64,000 nucleotides of DNA from Thermoplasmata archaeon (GCA_015063125.1 SUTB01000003.1:62001-126000); one strand, 5' to 3'; positions 17,269-26,920 are shown, numbered from the stretch's first letter. A program made the numbers and translations. The notes: generated by a model not told the origin, from the sequence alone.

Positions 17269-18054
17269 TCAGTATTCCGACGGGCGGAACGCTGGCATCC
17301 TCTTGTGCTCCATCAGTTGCACCTGCCTGCGGATGTCGGAGACCTGCTCCTTCGGCAGTCCAGTGTCCGCAGCGATCTGCGCATCAGTGCGGTCCTGCTC
17401 CATCTCATACAGGATGGCATCCAGATCCTCGTACTTGATGCCCATCTCCGACTCATCCGTCTGACCCTCCCACAGTCCTGCGGACGGGGGCTTGTCGATG
17501 ATCGGCTGGGGGACGCCGATGATGGCGGCGATCTGCCTGACCTCGGTCTTGTACATGTTCGCCAGAGGGGTCATGTCGCATGCCCCGTCGCCGAACTTGG
17601 TGAAGTACCCCATCATGATCTCGCTCTGATTGGACGTTCCCGCAACTAGGTACTGCCTCTTCTTGGCCAGATTGTACAGGACGGCCATCCTGCATCTTGC
17701 TGAGATGTTGCCCCTCTCGAGAGGAGTCTCCGCATCTGACAGCAGAACTGCTGCCAGCGCATCGACTGCGGGCTGCACGTCGACCACCCTGTACTCGGTG
17801 CCCCAGAGGGCTGCGAGATCAGCGGTTGTCTTGTAGTCCTCCACAGGGGTGCCCCTGGAGGGCATGAAGATGTTCAGAACGTTCTCCGGGCCCAGCGCAT
17901 CGGCGCAGAGCTTTGTGACGACAGCGGAATCAATGCCTCCGCTGAGACCGATTACAACACCCTTCGACTTCGTCTTCTTGACGGTGTCCTTGATGAAGGA
18001 TTGCAACAGGTTCACGTCGTCCTTGGTGATCTTGGGGATCTTCGTTTCTGACAT
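17269..18054 (-). CDS. nadE: NH3-dependent NAD+ synthetase
   Basis: 261 residues. Final step of NAD synthesis: amidates nicotinic acid adenine dinucleotide using ATP and ammonia. The PP-loop GLSGGIDSAVVTKL is at residues about 37-50, and the region KRQYLVAGTSNQSEIMMGYFTKFGDGACDMTPL is the typical deamido-NAD/ATP site; P2 segment KPPSAGLWEGQTDE follows. There is no N-terminal glutaminase (nitrilase) domain, so free ammonia is used, which fits an ammonia-rich habitat and the amt-glnK genes further along. Downstream of tRNA-Glu on the map but with its own upstream region. Confidence 0.96.
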   Translation of the reverse strand: MSETKIPKITKDDVNLLQSFIKDTVKKTKSKGVVIGLSGGIDSAVVTKLCADALGPENVLNIFMPSRGTPVEDYKTTADLAALWGTEYRVVDVQPAVDALAAVLLSDAETPLERGNISARCRMAVLYNLAKKRQYLVAGTSNQSEIMMGYFTKFGDGACDMTPLANMYKTEVRQIAAIIGVPQPIIDKPPSAGLWEGQTDESEMGIKYEDLDAILYEMEQDRTDAQIAADTGLPKEQVSDIRRQVQLMEHKRMPAFRPSEY

Positions 18055-18169
18055 CGCTCTGGTATCTGATAGTGGAGTTATTAACTATTGGTCTGAACAG
18101 ATATGGGGTGGCATCTGTCGTTAATTACCGTTACAAATAGGGTTCAGAACTGGGAGAAAGGTAGGTTAA

Positions 18170-18193
18170 CGGCTTCCGATCGCTCGGAAGCCG
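18170..18193 (-). terminator. Stem-loop after surface-protein gene
   Basis: CGGCTTCCGA, loop TCGC, TCGGAAGCCG. It lies 12 bp past the stop of the minus-strand gene at 18205. Confidence 0.6.
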
Positions 18194-18204
18194 CTTACCA
18201 GTTT

Positions 18205-19176
18205 TCAAAGTGCTTTGACTGCGTCGCTTCCCACGAGATCCACGATCAGAGTGAGCTCGAAGACATTGTCGACAGCTTTTTCCATGTAGGTCTTGTACAG
18301 GACATCCTTGGATCCGTAGTAGAACTTGATGAATGTGTCCGTTCCGAACACATCGACGTTCATCTCCTGTACGGTGACGTCGCGGTTCCCGTATGCGGTG
18401 ACAATCTTTTCAGAATACTTCTTGCCCATGACGATTGAGTCCTCGCCATAGATCTCCTTGATATCGTTCAGACAGCTGGTGTAGGCGTAATAGGACATTG
18501 CTCCGTCCTTGGTGTACTCGTTGTCGTCGCCTTCGAACTTGTAGACGTCGCCTTCGATGCTTGCCAGCTTCAGTGTGAGCATATCCTTGTTTTCGGAATT
18601 CATGGTGGTGTTCAGCTTGCAGTTGTCCCCGTTTCCGATCTCTGTCACCGTGTTGACTGAATATCCCTCCACAGCCACAGCCTCCATGCCGGGTATGAGG
18701 GCCCTCATCAGGTAGGTATAGGTGGTGCCCACGGTCACTTCCTGCTCTTCAATGGTCTTAGTGACATCGCAGCTGGTGCCTGTGAGCTTGTAATTCGTAC
18801 CATCCTCGTATGACACACCGAGAATCACTCCGGAATCCTCGATGACATAGTACTCGGCGATTTCTCCGTTCTCATCGATATCATAGACGAAGCATTCGTA
18901 GACCTTGTCATTAAAGGTCTTCAGGGTCGAATTGATGGGTGTGGCCCCAACGATCTGGAAGTACATCTCGGAAAGGGCCTCAGATATCGGCAATTCCACT
19001 GTGACATCCGCTGAGAGAGTCACATCGAAATCGTTCTTGACCTCATCTCCGACCTTGATATCGGTGTAGATTTCGGTGCCTCCCATTCTCTCTCCCAGCC
19101 CATATGCAAAATAGGCGCAAACGCCAGCCACGATTACTATGGCTGCAATCAAAATGACAATGATTTTCTTGTCCAT
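18205..19176 (-). CDS. Membrane-anchored extracellular protein
   Basis: 323 residues. N-terminal MDKKI followed by one transmembrane helix (about residues 5-26), then a hydrophilic exterior domain of beta-prone segments with Tyr, Thr and Asp/Glu enrichment and several Cys. Same layout as the protein at 15923-16903. No lipobox, no sortase-like signal and no known domain. The two genes flank nadE and tRNA-Glu, so they may be distant duplicates. Likely displayed on the cell surface; function unknown. Confidence 0.7.
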   Translation of the reverse strand: MDKKIIVILIAAIVIVAGVCAYFAYGLGERMGGTEIYTDIKVGDEVKNDFDVTLSADVTVELPISEALSEMYFQIVGATPINSTLKTFNDKVYECFVYDIDENGEIAEYYVIEDSGVILGVSYEDGTNYKLTGTSCDVTKTIEEQEVTVGTTYTYLMRALIPGMEAVAVEGYSVNTVTEIGNGDNCKLNTTMNSENKDMLTLKLASIEGDVYKFEGDDNEYTKDGAMSYYAYTSCLNDIKEIYGEDSIVMGKKYSEKIVTAYGNRDVTVQEMNVDVFGTDTFIKFYYGSKDVLYKTYMEKAVDNVFELTLIVDLVGSDAVKAL

Positions 19177-19326
19177 GTTAAATGTATGAAGTTGGATTAT
19201 TTAGGATAATTGTTCCCACTTATGAGCAATGCGCCGACTCGGAAAACATCTAATCAGAGGTTGATCCAAAGACCTCGTTTCCTGTAAATAGGCTTTTATA
19301 TCGTAATAAAATCCCCCTACTTGCAC

Positions 19327-19415
19327 GCCGAGATGGCCCAGCCCGGTAAGGCGCGAGCCTGGAAAGCTCGTGGGCGCCTTTGCCCTCGGGAGTTCAAATC
19401 TCCCTCTCGGCGCCA
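19327..19415 (+). tRNA. tRNA-Ser (GGA) with encoded CCA
   Basis: Class II tRNA with a long variable arm. Acceptor GCCGAGA pairs with TCTCGGC. The anticodon stem CGAGC/GCTCG encloses CTGGAAA with anticodon GGA. Discriminator G is followed by genomic CCA (19413-19415), unlike most tRNAs in this window. A TATA-like TTTATATCG lies about 30 bp upstream. Confidence 0.95.
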
Positions 19416-19446
19416 TTTTTATCAATCATCGCTAGAGACTCAGATT

Positions 19447-19962
19447 TCAATATGTTGTTCGATCCTTGACCCTCATCGATTCCAGGATATCGTTGAGCTG
19501 CGGACGGTTGAGCGATTCCATCTCGGTTCTGGAGTATGCATAGACTGTATAGCAGAAGTTACCGTGCTTGAAGACGATTATCTCCGCGATGTATTGGTAT
19601 CCGCGTATCGAGTAGGAATGCCTGAAACCCTCGCCCTCGATGTTGCACAGCAACCTCCTGAAATGCTTCTCGAACCTGTAGTCGTGATCCTTCAGCGTGG
19701 CGGAGAGCCTCTCCTCGGTGCTCTTGCATATGATCTTTGTTGGGACCATCTTCAGAAGAAGTCCGTTGGGCATGTGCCAGAATACGGTGAGCACCATGTG
19801 GTTCTCCCTGTCGATGACACCCCATCTGTCATGGTTGTGATCCTCATAGAGCTCATCCATGAGAGAATCATCCATGACATCGAATCCGTCGGGTACCGAG
19901 ATCAGGATCTCGCCGTTCACCAATGCTTCCTGCATATCCGTCCTCGGGGTTGCATCGACCAT
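19447..19962 (-). CDS. Hypothetical protein
   Basis: 171 residues, soluble, no signal or membrane segment. Mixed alpha/beta with central strands (MVLTVFWHMPNGLL, YIAEIIVFKHGNFCYTVYAYSR) and a C-terminal helix. No family recognised. It faces the tRNA-Ser gene, with a promoter to its right shared divergently with the amino-acid operon at 20088. Codon use matches its neighbours. Confidence 0.6.
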   Translation of the reverse strand: MVDATPRTDMQEALVNGEILISVPDGFDVMDDSLMDELYEDHNHDRWGVIDRENHMVLTVFWHMPNGLLLKMVPTKIICKSTEERLSATLKDHDYRFEKHFRRLLCNIEGEGFRHSYSIRGYQYIAEIIVFKHGNFCYTVYAYSRTEMESLNRPQLNDILESMRVKDRTTY

Positions 19963-20087
19963 GTCGTTCTTTACCGTTTGCTTGACGATTTCCGATGATT
20001 TTCCTCCTTTTTACGCAAAATTACTGATTTTGCGCACGCATCCTTTATTATAGGGAAGAGCAGTTGGGTCAAACATCAGGTGCAAAA

Positions 20088-20579
20088 ATGATAGTTAACG
20101 CAGAACTGTTCGTAAACGACCTGCCTGGTCAGCTGATAGGTTCGCTAGAACCGGTATCCCTAGTCAACGGTAACATCCTGGGGGTGGTTCACAACCGCGA
20201 CAAGATCATCGACAACAGGATCTGCGTCAACATCACCTTCGAAGTGGATGACAAGCAGCTGGAGCGCCTCAAGGACCTCTGGAAGGCCAAGGACATAGTC
20301 ATCTCCAGCCTGGGATCCGTCCACGAGACATTCACAATGCACTACATACTGATAGGCGACGTCAACGCACAGTACATCGAGGGCCTCCTGAAGAAGGTCA
20401 ACGAGGCAACGACCCTGGATGAGATCAACGTCAGCTACTCATCCAAGTCGATAAAGACGGCAAGCCACACCAGCCTGATAACGGTCAAGGCCCGCTACGA
20501 GGACAATCTGGACAAGATCGATTCCATCCTCAGGAAGGAATGCAAGAGGGCAAACATAACCTACGTGAGGGGTGTCTGA
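20088..20579 (+). CDS. ACT-domain amino-acid-binding regulatory protein
   Basis: 163 residues. Two ACT-like halves: residues about 1-85 (an unusual N-terminal strand region with FVNDLPGQLIGSLEPVS) and 86-163 (HTSLITVKARYEDNLDKIDS). Proteins of this kind lie directly before homoserine dehydrogenase in many methanogens and probably sense threonine, isoleucine or a related amino acid. The stop overlaps the spacer of hom (TGAAATG), so translation is coupled. Start at ATG 20088; the TTG at 20064 is upstream of any leader expected from the TATA box (TTTATTATA, about 20043). Head of a five-gene operon. Confidence 0.85.
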   Translation: MIVNAELFVNDLPGQLIGSLEPVSLVNGNILGVVHNRDKIIDNRICVNITFEVDDKQLERLKDLWKAKDIVISSLGSVHETFTMHYILIGDVNAQYIEGLLKKVNEATTLDEINVSYSSKSIKTASHTSLITVKARYEDNLDKIDSILRKECKRANITYVRGV

Positions 20580-20580
20580 A

Positions 20581-21582
20581 ATGAGAGCTTTCATCTGCGG
20601 ATTCGGAACCATCGGACAGAGCGTAGCCAAGATCATCAAGGAGAAGCAGGACTTCTTCGAGAAGCGTTACGGAGAGCCTCTCATCATAGTGGGAGCTCTG
20701 GACTCCAAGAACTTCGTCATCGATCAGGATGGACTCGATGCGGATTCCGTCATCAAGACGAAATGTGACACCGGACGCGTCGGCGGAAGGGCGTACAAGA
20801 ACATCGAGGAAGCGCTGGACTCCGTCGATTTCGACATACTCATAGAGGTCACCTCGACCGACATCAAGACCGGCGGTGCAGGACTGAACAACATCCGCCA
20901 CGCCCTGGAGACCGGAAAGGACGTCGTCACGGCCAACAAGGGGCCGCTCGCACTCCACTACAAGGAGCTCATCTCCCTGGCGGACGAGCACGACCGCTAC
21001 CTCCTATTCGAGGGAACGGTCGGCGGCGCGATGCCCATCATCAATCTCAACAAGTACGACCTCGCAGGTCAGAAGATCAAGTCCATCAGAGGTATCTTCA
21101 ACGGTACATGCAACTACATCCTGACCAAGATGGACGACGGACAGCCCTTCGAGCAGGCGCTCAAGGAGGCGCAGCAGCAGGGATATGCGGAGACCGATCC
21201 CACCAACGACGTCGAGGGTTACGACAGCGCATGCAAGGTCGTCATCCTGGCCAACTCCATCTTCGGAAGGAACGCCACGCTCAAGGACGTGGAGATCACC
21301 GGAATCACCAGCATCAACTCCGACGCTGTCGCTCTGGCGCAGAACAACGGAATGGTCATCAGGCTCATCGGAGAAGTCTCTGCGACGAAGCTGGAGGTCG
21401 CTCCCAGGCTGATCCCGCGCGGACACCCGCTCAGTCTCCCCGGTACCCTGAACACCGCTGAGATCATCACAGAGTACGCTGGACCCATCACCGTCTCCGG
21501 TGTCGGAGCAGGCGGTCCCGAGACCGCATCCGCGATCCTCAGCGACATCATCGACATAATGGACGAGAGAATCGGTGACTGA
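20581..21582 (+). CDS. hom: Homoserine dehydrogenase
   Basis: 333 residues. Reduces aspartate semialdehyde to homoserine, leading to threonine and methionine. Rossmann motif GFGTIGQSVAKII at residues 6-18; NAD-site continuation VTANKGPLALHYKE; active-site region GTVGGAMPIINL then GIFNGTCNYILTKM and AQQQGYAETDPTNDVEG. It lacks a C-terminal ACT domain, so the separate ACT protein just upstream is a natural partner for feedback control. Start at ATG 20581, one base after the ACT stop; the 3' end overlaps cimA by 8 bp. Confidence 0.96.
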   Translation: MRAFICGFGTIGQSVAKIIKEKQDFFEKRYGEPLIIVGALDSKNFVIDQDGLDADSVIKTKCDTGRVGGRAYKNIEEALDSVDFDILIEVTSTDIKTGGAGLNNIRHALETGKDVVTANKGPLALHYKELISLADEHDRYLLFEGTVGGAMPIINLNKYDLAGQKIKSIRGIFNGTCNYILTKMDDGQPFEQALKEAQQQGYAETDPTNDVEGYDSACKVVILANSIFGRNATLKDVEITGITSINSDAVALAQNNGMVIRLIGEVSATKLEVAPRLIPRGHPLSLPGTLNTAEIITEYAGPITVSGVGAGGPETASAILSDIIDIMDERIGD

Positions 21583-23143
21583 GTTGACCGACTGGGTAGC
21601 CGTATACGACACCACCCTGCGCGACGGAGCGCAGACTGAAGGAGTTCTGTTCTCATCAGAGGATAAGCTCGATGTTCTGAAGGCATTGGATGACTTCGGG
21701 GTGGATTTCGTGGAGGGCGGCTGGCCAGGCTCCAATCCGGTCGATGACGAATTCTTCGAGAAGTCCAAGGATATCAAGCTCAAGAACACCAGACTCGTGG
21801 CCTTCGGCAGCACCCGCAGGAGCGGCGTGAAGCCTGAAGAGGACATGAGCCTGAAGGCTCTGGCGGAATGCCCGGCGGAATGGTGCTGCATCTTCGGCAA
21901 ATCATGGGATTTCCAGGTCGAGGAGGCGTTAGGGATCAGCCTTGCCGAGAACCTGGACCTGGTGCAGGACAGCGTCAAGTTCCTGGTGGATTCCGGGAAG
22001 CATGTCATTTTCGATGCAGAGCACTTCTTCGACGGATACAAGTCGGACAGGAAGTACGCTCTGAACGTCCTCAAGGCGGCAGAGATGGGCGGAGCCGAAT
22101 GGCTGGTCCTCTGCGACACCAACGGAGGAACCTTGCCGAGCGAGATCGGCGAGGCCGTAGAGGACGCATTGCTGTCTGTGGATGTCCCTCTGGGAATCCA
22201 CTGCCACAACGATTCCGATCTTGCGACGGCCAATTCCCTGACCGCTGTGGACAGGGGCTGCACCATGGTGCAGTGCACCGTGAACGGACTCGGAGAGAGA
22301 TGCGGCAACGCCAACATGTGCACGCTGCTCCCCAACCTTGTCTACAAGACGGGATTCGAGACGTCCGAGATGGACCTCCAGAAGATCACTCAGCTCTCCA
22401 AATCCATAGGGGAGATAGTCAACATCGCCCCTCGCTCCGACATGCCCTATGTCGGCGAGAGCGCTTTCGCTCACAAAGGTGGAGTACACATCTCCGCCAT
22501 GACCAAGAACAGCCGCACATACGAGCACATCGACCCCTCGGCCGTGGGCAACTCCAGGAAGATACTGGTGTCCGAGATGGCCGGTAAGGCTAGCATAGTC
22601 GAGAAGCTGAAGGAGCTCGGCCTGGAGTGCGGAGACGACACCCCGGACATCGCCAAGAAGATCAAGGAGATGGAGTCCAAGGGCTACCAGTTCGAGGGGG
22701 CTGACGCCAGCTTCGAACTGCTGGTCAAGAGGCTCAGAAGGGAGATAGAACCCAAATTCACAGTCAAGGGATTCAAGATACTGATGGACAACCGTCTGGG
22801 TGCTATGGACACCGAGGCCAGCATCAAGGTCCTGGATTCCGCAGGGGAGCTTGAGCAGACCGCAGCTGACGGCAACGGTCCGGTCAACGCCCTGGACAGG
22901 GCTCTGAGGAAGTCGCTGATCAAGTTCTTCCCGGAGATAAACGACATGAAACTAACGGACTACAAGGTACGTGTCTTCGAGGAGAAGAAGGCAACGGCAT
23001 CCGGTGTCCGTGTACTGATAAGATCGACTGACGGCAAGTGCAGCTGGACCACGGTCGGCGTGTCCGAGAACGTAGTGGAAGCCAGTCTAATCGCGCTTGT
23101 CGACGCTATCGAATACAAGCTGATGATAGGTGAGAGCAGATGA
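21575..23143 (+). CDS. cimA: (R)-citramalate synthase
   Basis: 522 residues. Condenses pyruvate and acetyl-CoA to citramalate, the threonine-independent route to 2-oxobutyrate and isoleucine. DRE-TIM barrel: AVYDTTLRDGAQTEG (residues 9-23), FVEGGWPGSNP, FDAEHFFDGYK and the metal site HCHNDSDLATANS. The C-terminal allosteric domain (about residues 370-522) is present. GGWPGSNP and the length favour CimA over isopropylmalate or homocitrate synthase, though biochemical identity is inferred. GTG start overlaps hom by 8 bp. Placing CimA after Hom joins isoleucine and threonine control. Confidence 0.9.
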   Translation: MTELTDWVAVYDTTLRDGAQTEGVLFSSEDKLDVLKALDDFGVDFVEGGWPGSNPVDDEFFEKSKDIKLKNTRLVAFGSTRRSGVKPEEDMSLKALAECPAEWCCIFGKSWDFQVEEALGISLAENLDLVQDSVKFLVDSGKHVIFDAEHFFDGYKSDRKYALNVLKAAEMGGAEWLVLCDTNGGTLPSEIGEAVEDALLSVDVPLGIHCHNDSDLATANSLTAVDRGCTMVQCTVNGLGERCGNANMCTLLPNLVYKTGFETSEMDLQKITQLSKSIGEIVNIAPRSDMPYVGESAFAHKGGVHISAMTKNSRTYEHIDPSAVGNSRKILVSEMAGKASIVEKLKELGLECGDDTPDIAKKIKEMESKGYQFEGADASFELLVKRLRREIEPKFTVKGFKILMDNRLGAMDTEASIKVLDSAGELEQTAADGNGPVNALDRALRKSLIKFFPEINDMKLTDYKVRVFEEKKATASGVRVLIRSTDGKCSWTTVGVSENVVEASLIALVDAIEYKLMIGESR

Positions 23144-23412
23144 GCAAGACCATAGTCACACTGGTAGGGAAGGACAAGGTGGGGATCATTGCCACCGTTT
23201 GCAACTTCTTCGCCGAGAACAACATAAACATCCTGGACCTGAAGCAGACCACTGCCCAGGGATACATCAACATGATGATGATCGTGGACACCGACCTCTA
23301 CGAGGGATCCACCGAGGACCTCAACAAGGGACTCGAAGGAATCGGTGTGAAGGTGGGCTGTACCATCAAGGCGCAGCACGAAGAGATCTTCGACATGATG
23401 CACAGGATCTGA
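23140..23412 (+). CDS. ACT-domain protein (UPF0237 type)
   Basis: 90 residues forming a single ACT domain: [38 protein letters not shown], with a C-terminal helix. Such stand-alone ACT proteins occur next to UPF0210 genes in many bacteria and archaea. The ATG overlaps the cimA stop (ATGA) and the UPF0210 gene follows after 4 bp, so all are one transcript. Ligand unknown, probably an amino acid. Confidence 0.9.
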   Translation: MSKTIVTLVGKDKVGIIATVCNFFAENNINILDLKQTTAQGYINMMMIVDTDLYEGSTEDLNKGLEGIGVKVGCTIKAQHEEIFDMMHRI

Positions 23413-23416
23413 GACG

Positions 23417-24781
23417 ATGGTAGAGCTCAATGAGGTCTTCGAGACCGTCAACATGGTCGCCCAGGAGAATCTGGATGTCAGGACCATCACCATGGGAATC
23501 AGTCTCCTTGACTGTATAGATCCTAATCTGGACAAGCTCTGCAACAAGATCTTCGACAAGATCACGACGTCCGCCAAGGATCTGGTCAAGGTAGGGGACG
23601 ACATCGGGAACGAGTTCGGTGTCCCCGTAATCAACAAGAGGATATCCGTCACGCCTATCGCGATAGTCGGAGGAGCTGCATGCAAGAAGCCCAAGGACTT
23701 CGTCAGGATCGCAGAGACCCTGGACAGTGCTGCGAAGGAAGTAGGCGTCAACTTCATCGGAGGATACTCTGCCCTGGTCCAGAAGGGAATGACCGCAGGC
23801 GACAGACTGCTCATAGAATCCATACCCGAAGCACTGGCCAAGACCGAGCGCGTGTGCTCATCCATCAGCCTCGGTTCCACCAGGACGGGTATCAACATGG
23901 ATGCCGTCAGGCTCATGGGGGACATCATCCTCCAGACCGCAACGGCCACCAAGGAGAACGACTCGCTCGGATGCGCCAAGCTCGTGGTGTTCTGCAACCC
24001 GCCGGACGACAACCCGTTCATGGCCGGTGCCTTCCACGGAGTGACCGAGGCCGACAAGGTGATCAACGTCGGAGTCAGCGGTCCCGGTGTCGTGAAGTAC
24101 GAACTATCAAAGGTTCGCGGCGAGGACTTCGAGGTCCTCTGCGAGACGATCAAGAAGACCGCTTTCAAGGTCACAAGGGTAGGGCAGCTGTTCGCCAAGG
24201 AGGCCTCCAAGAGACTCGGAGTCCCCTTCGGTATCGTTGACCTGTCCCTCGCACCCACACCTGCCGTGGGCGACAGTATCGCGGACATCATCCACGAGAT
24301 GGGGATGGAGTACGCCGGTGCACCCGGTACGACAGCCGCACTGGCGATCCTGAACGATCAGGTAAAGAAGGGCGGAGTCATGGCATCATCCTATGTGGGC
24401 GGACTGTCCGGAGCATTCATCCCCGTGACAGAGGACCAGGCGATGGCGGAGGCCACTGCGGTTGGAGCGCTTACCCTCGAGAAGCTCGAGGCCATGACAT
24501 GCGTCTGCTCGGTAGGACTCGACATGATCGCTATCCCCGGAGACACTCCGGCCACGACCATCGCGGGCATAATAGCTGACGAGATGGCCATCGGTATGGT
24601 CAACCAGAAGACGACTGCCGTCAGGCTCATCCCCGTCATCGGAAAGGGTGTCGGCGAGGTCGCCGAGTTCGGCGGTCTGCTGGGAGAGGCGAAGATCATG
24701 CCTGTCAACAGGTTCGGCTGCGCCGACTTCGTCGACCGCGGCGGAAGAATACCTGCGCCCATCCACAGCTTCAAGAACTGA
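23417..24781 (+). CDS. UPF0210 (DUF711, PFL-type) protein
   Basis: 454 residues, glycine-rich soluble protein of the UPF0210 family, usually about 450 residues and usually paired with the small ACT protein encoded just upstream. Characteristic stretches: [54 protein letters not shown] and [19 protein letters not shown]. Structures of relatives have a fold like anaerobic ribonucleotide reductase / glycyl-radical enzymes but without the radical site; the function is not established. Last gene of the amino-acid operon. Confidence 0.9.
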   Translation: MVELNEVFETVNMVAQENLDVRTITMGISLLDCIDPNLDKLCNKIFDKITTSAKDLVKVGDDIGNEFGVPVINKRISVTPIAIVGGAACKKPKDFVRIAETLDSAAKEVGVNFIGGYSALVQKGMTAGDRLLIESIPEALAKTERVCSSISLGSTRTGINMDAVRLMGDIILQTATATKENDSLGCAKLVVFCNPPDDNPFMAGAFHGVTEADKVINVGVSGPGVVKYELSKVRGEDFEVLCETIKKTAFKVTRVGQLFAKEASKRLGVPFGIVDLSLAPTPAVGDSIADIIHEMGMEYAGAPGTTAALAILNDQVKKGGVMASSYVGGLSGAFIPVTEDQAMAEATAVGALTLEKLEAMTCVCSVGLDMIAIPGDTPATTIAGIIADEMAIGMVNQKTTAVRLIPVIGKGVGEVAEFGGLLGEAKIMPVNRFGCADFVDRGGRIPAPIHSFKN

Positions 24782-24857
24782 TCCGACCCGCTGGATGGTA
24801 TCGGTTGGCAAACCATTGCTGGATACAATCATATATCCACAAGGACTGTTACAGCCA

Positions 24858-25679
24858 ATGTACGAATCCAATTACCGAGCTCTGGCGTTCGATGAGAACG
24901 CCGAGGCTCCAGAAGTTGGCTTCAGGGATAACTTCGTGATATCTCTGAAGAATGCGTTCTCCGTCAGGGGAATAATCGGAATGGTGGCTTCGGTCATCAC
25001 CATATTAGTTCTGGTGTACCTGCAGGATTACCTTAACGGGTTACTTGCTGAGAGGGGCACCCCGATCTCACTTCCTCTTTTGGCCCTGATGATGATCGCA
25101 ATCCCTGTGTGGACGGTGGCGAATGCAAGCAGGGCATCGTTGAAGAAGAAACAGCTACTGAATGCGTCAGAGACGGCCGGTATCCTCGGAAGATACGTCG
25201 GGGCCGTCCTCGGTGCGACCCTCACGATGATCCCCGCCTTCGCGACGATAATCATCTGCATGTTTGTCATCAAAGGAATCATCCCCATGGCGATCCTGGA
25301 ATCGTTCGCGGTCATGGCCGCGTTCTCCGCTCTGGTATGCGCTATGACGATGATGTTCAACACAAGGGTGAAGATGGCTGGTGCTCTGACATTCCTTGTG
25401 GTCTTCGTGATCGTTCCGTTGGTGGTCTTCCTCATCGGTCCTTTCACGGGCCTTCTGGATCTGGGAACCATATGCGGAGTCATACCCCTGGTCGACACCA
25501 TATCGGCGATAGGTACGAACGGATTCGAAGGGCTGACCGTCCTGACGCTATGCACCTTGCTGGCCCCCGTATCATCAGTACCGACGGATCTGATTGTCGA
25601 TATCCTGCTGCCCGTTTCGTGGGCACTGGTGTTCCTGGGCCTGACCGTATTCCTCCAATTCAGGAGGGAGAACCAATGA
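24858..25679 (+). CDS. Multi-pass membrane protein, ABC-2 permease-like architecture
   Basis: 273 residues. A 40-residue cytoplasmic N-terminus, then about six hydrophobic spans ending in a helix and a basic tail (FLQFRRENQ), a plan like ABC-2 type permeases. There is no ATPase gene beside it. The ATG at 24858 is preceded by TATA-like sequence (ACAATCATATATCC, about 24826-24839); the frame runs upstream into the UPF0210 gene but those codons are not used. The following surface-protein gene overlaps by 4 bp (ATGA) with an AGGAGG site, so the two products probably work together. Confidence 0.7.
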   Translation: MYESNYRALAFDENAEAPEVGFRDNFVISLKNAFSVRGIIGMVASVITILVLVYLQDYLNGLLAERGTPISLPLLALMMIAIPVWTVANASRASLKKKQLLNASETAGILGRYVGAVLGATLTMIPAFATIIICMFVIKGIIPMAILESFAVMAAFSALVCAMTMMFNTRVKMAGALTFLVVFVIVPLVVFLIGPFTGLLDLGTICGVIPLVDTISAIGTNGFEGLTVLTLCTLLAPVSSVPTDLIVDILLPVSWALVFLGLTVFLQFRRENQ

Positions 25680-26920
25680 ACAAGAAGATATTGGCGCTGC
25701 TGCTGGTCTTCATGATGGCATTCACGGCGACGTTGCCGGCAGTGCAAGCTGATGCGGATGATGAAGAGGATAATGATCTGAGCGATTCGATAATCATCAA
25801 GATACTCGAAGCGATTCACAACAAATCCTATACTGTCGAGCTCACTGATGATCATGCCGCTAACAGGGCGATCATCGTGGATCTCATCAACAGCGTATTG
25901 TCGTCAGAGAGCGGGAGGACTGTAATCACTGAAGAATTCGCAGACATATTGGTCGGATACTTCGCAACAACGGTCCTCAAGCATATGGTTTCAGGCGATT
26001 TCGAATACAACGGCGGCACTGACATCGACGCGGGTTATGTGAAAGCAGCATCCGACATCCCCCAGTACATGATCGACCTCATCTCGGGAAAGGACACGGA
26101 GGTCGATTATTCCAAGATGTTCGCCGAATGCGGCCTTTCGATTGATCTAAATCTGGGATGCGACGTCAATACCGATGGTCTCGACCACATCGGACTTGAT
26201 ATCAACGATATGGAGAGCAGTCCGATTAGTTCCCTCCTTACCGCACTGATAGGTACCGACAATCCTGATGCGTTCAACGGCATGGACGTTGTTGCTGAAG
26301 ACGGTTCTATCTACAGCGCGTCGGCCAATCTGAAGCTGTTGACCTATCTGGGCATATTCGCCGACTCCAATATCGGCAAGACGGACAAGGATCCGTATGC
26401 GGCTTTGAGGATCGTCCTCAATGCTAACGGTAAGTTCGGGGAATCCCTGAATAGGGTCAGCGGAACCGGCCCAGAATCCATAAGAACCGGACTGGAGCTC
26501 AACAACCTGTCCCTTGATTTGGTCGTAGATATCGCAAAGAACGGTTCTAAGACCAACATTTCTATGACCATAAACAAAGCTCTGATCGATGCCAAATACT
26601 ACATCGGAGCCGATAGCGATTACAAGGAGACTGCGATTCACAACTCCAACCTTATGGCGATGGTCAACGAAACCACGATCGTGGTCTCCGGAGACAGGAA
26701 CCCTGTCACCCATGAGGTGTCCATAATCACCGATGCTGAAATGGCCAAGGCCAGAGCGGACAGGAGTCAGACCGTGAATGATATCATCGATGAAGCCAAA
26801 GATGGTACCGAAAACGAAACTGAGGAGATCGACAGGACGATCCCCCTGATCGTCAGTGCGGTACTGGCGATCGTGGGGATCGCAGTGATATCTGCGGTCA
26901 AGTTCGGTAAGAAATACTGA
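25676..26920 (+). CDS. Secreted protein with C-terminal membrane anchor
   Basis: 414 residues. Signal peptide (MNKKILALLLVFMMAFTA, cleavage near AVQADAD), about 350-residue extracellular domain rich in Asp, Asn and Ser, then a C-terminal transmembrane helix (IPLIVSAVLAIVGIAVISAV) and a basic tail. No known domain. Start codon ATG 25676 overlaps the previous stop and has CAGGAGGGAG upstream. Likely an exterior partner of the membrane protein before it. Ends before a stem-loop. Confidence 0.8.
   Translation: MNKKILALLLVFMMAFTATLPAVQADADDEEDNDLSDSIIIKILEAIHNKSYTVELTDDHAANRAIIVDLINSVLSSESGRTVITEEFADILVGYFATTVLKHMVSGDFEYNGGTDIDAGYVKAASDIPQYMIDLISGKDTEVDYSKMFAECGLSIDLNLGCDVNTDGLDHIGLDINDMESSPISSLLTALIGTDNPDAFNGMDVVAEDGSIYSASANLKLLTYLGIFADSNIGKTDKDPYAALRIVLNANGKFGESLNRVSGTGPESIRTGLELNNLSLDLVVDIAKNGSKTNISMTINKALIDAKYYIGADSDYKETAIHNSNLMAMVNETTIVVSGDRNPVTHEVSIITDAEMAKARADRSQTVNDIIDEAKDGTENETEEIDRTIPLIVSAVLAIVGIAVISAVKFGKKY

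Noticed and set aside
19201-19425. 74-codon minus frame beginning MIKMAPRGRFELPRA
   Set aside because: It is the antisense reading of tRNA-Ser; this kind of protein is a common false prediction over tRNAs.
24648-24857. Upstream extension of the membrane protein into the UPF0210 gene
   Set aside because: Overlaps coding sequence in a different frame and lies before the TATA-like element.
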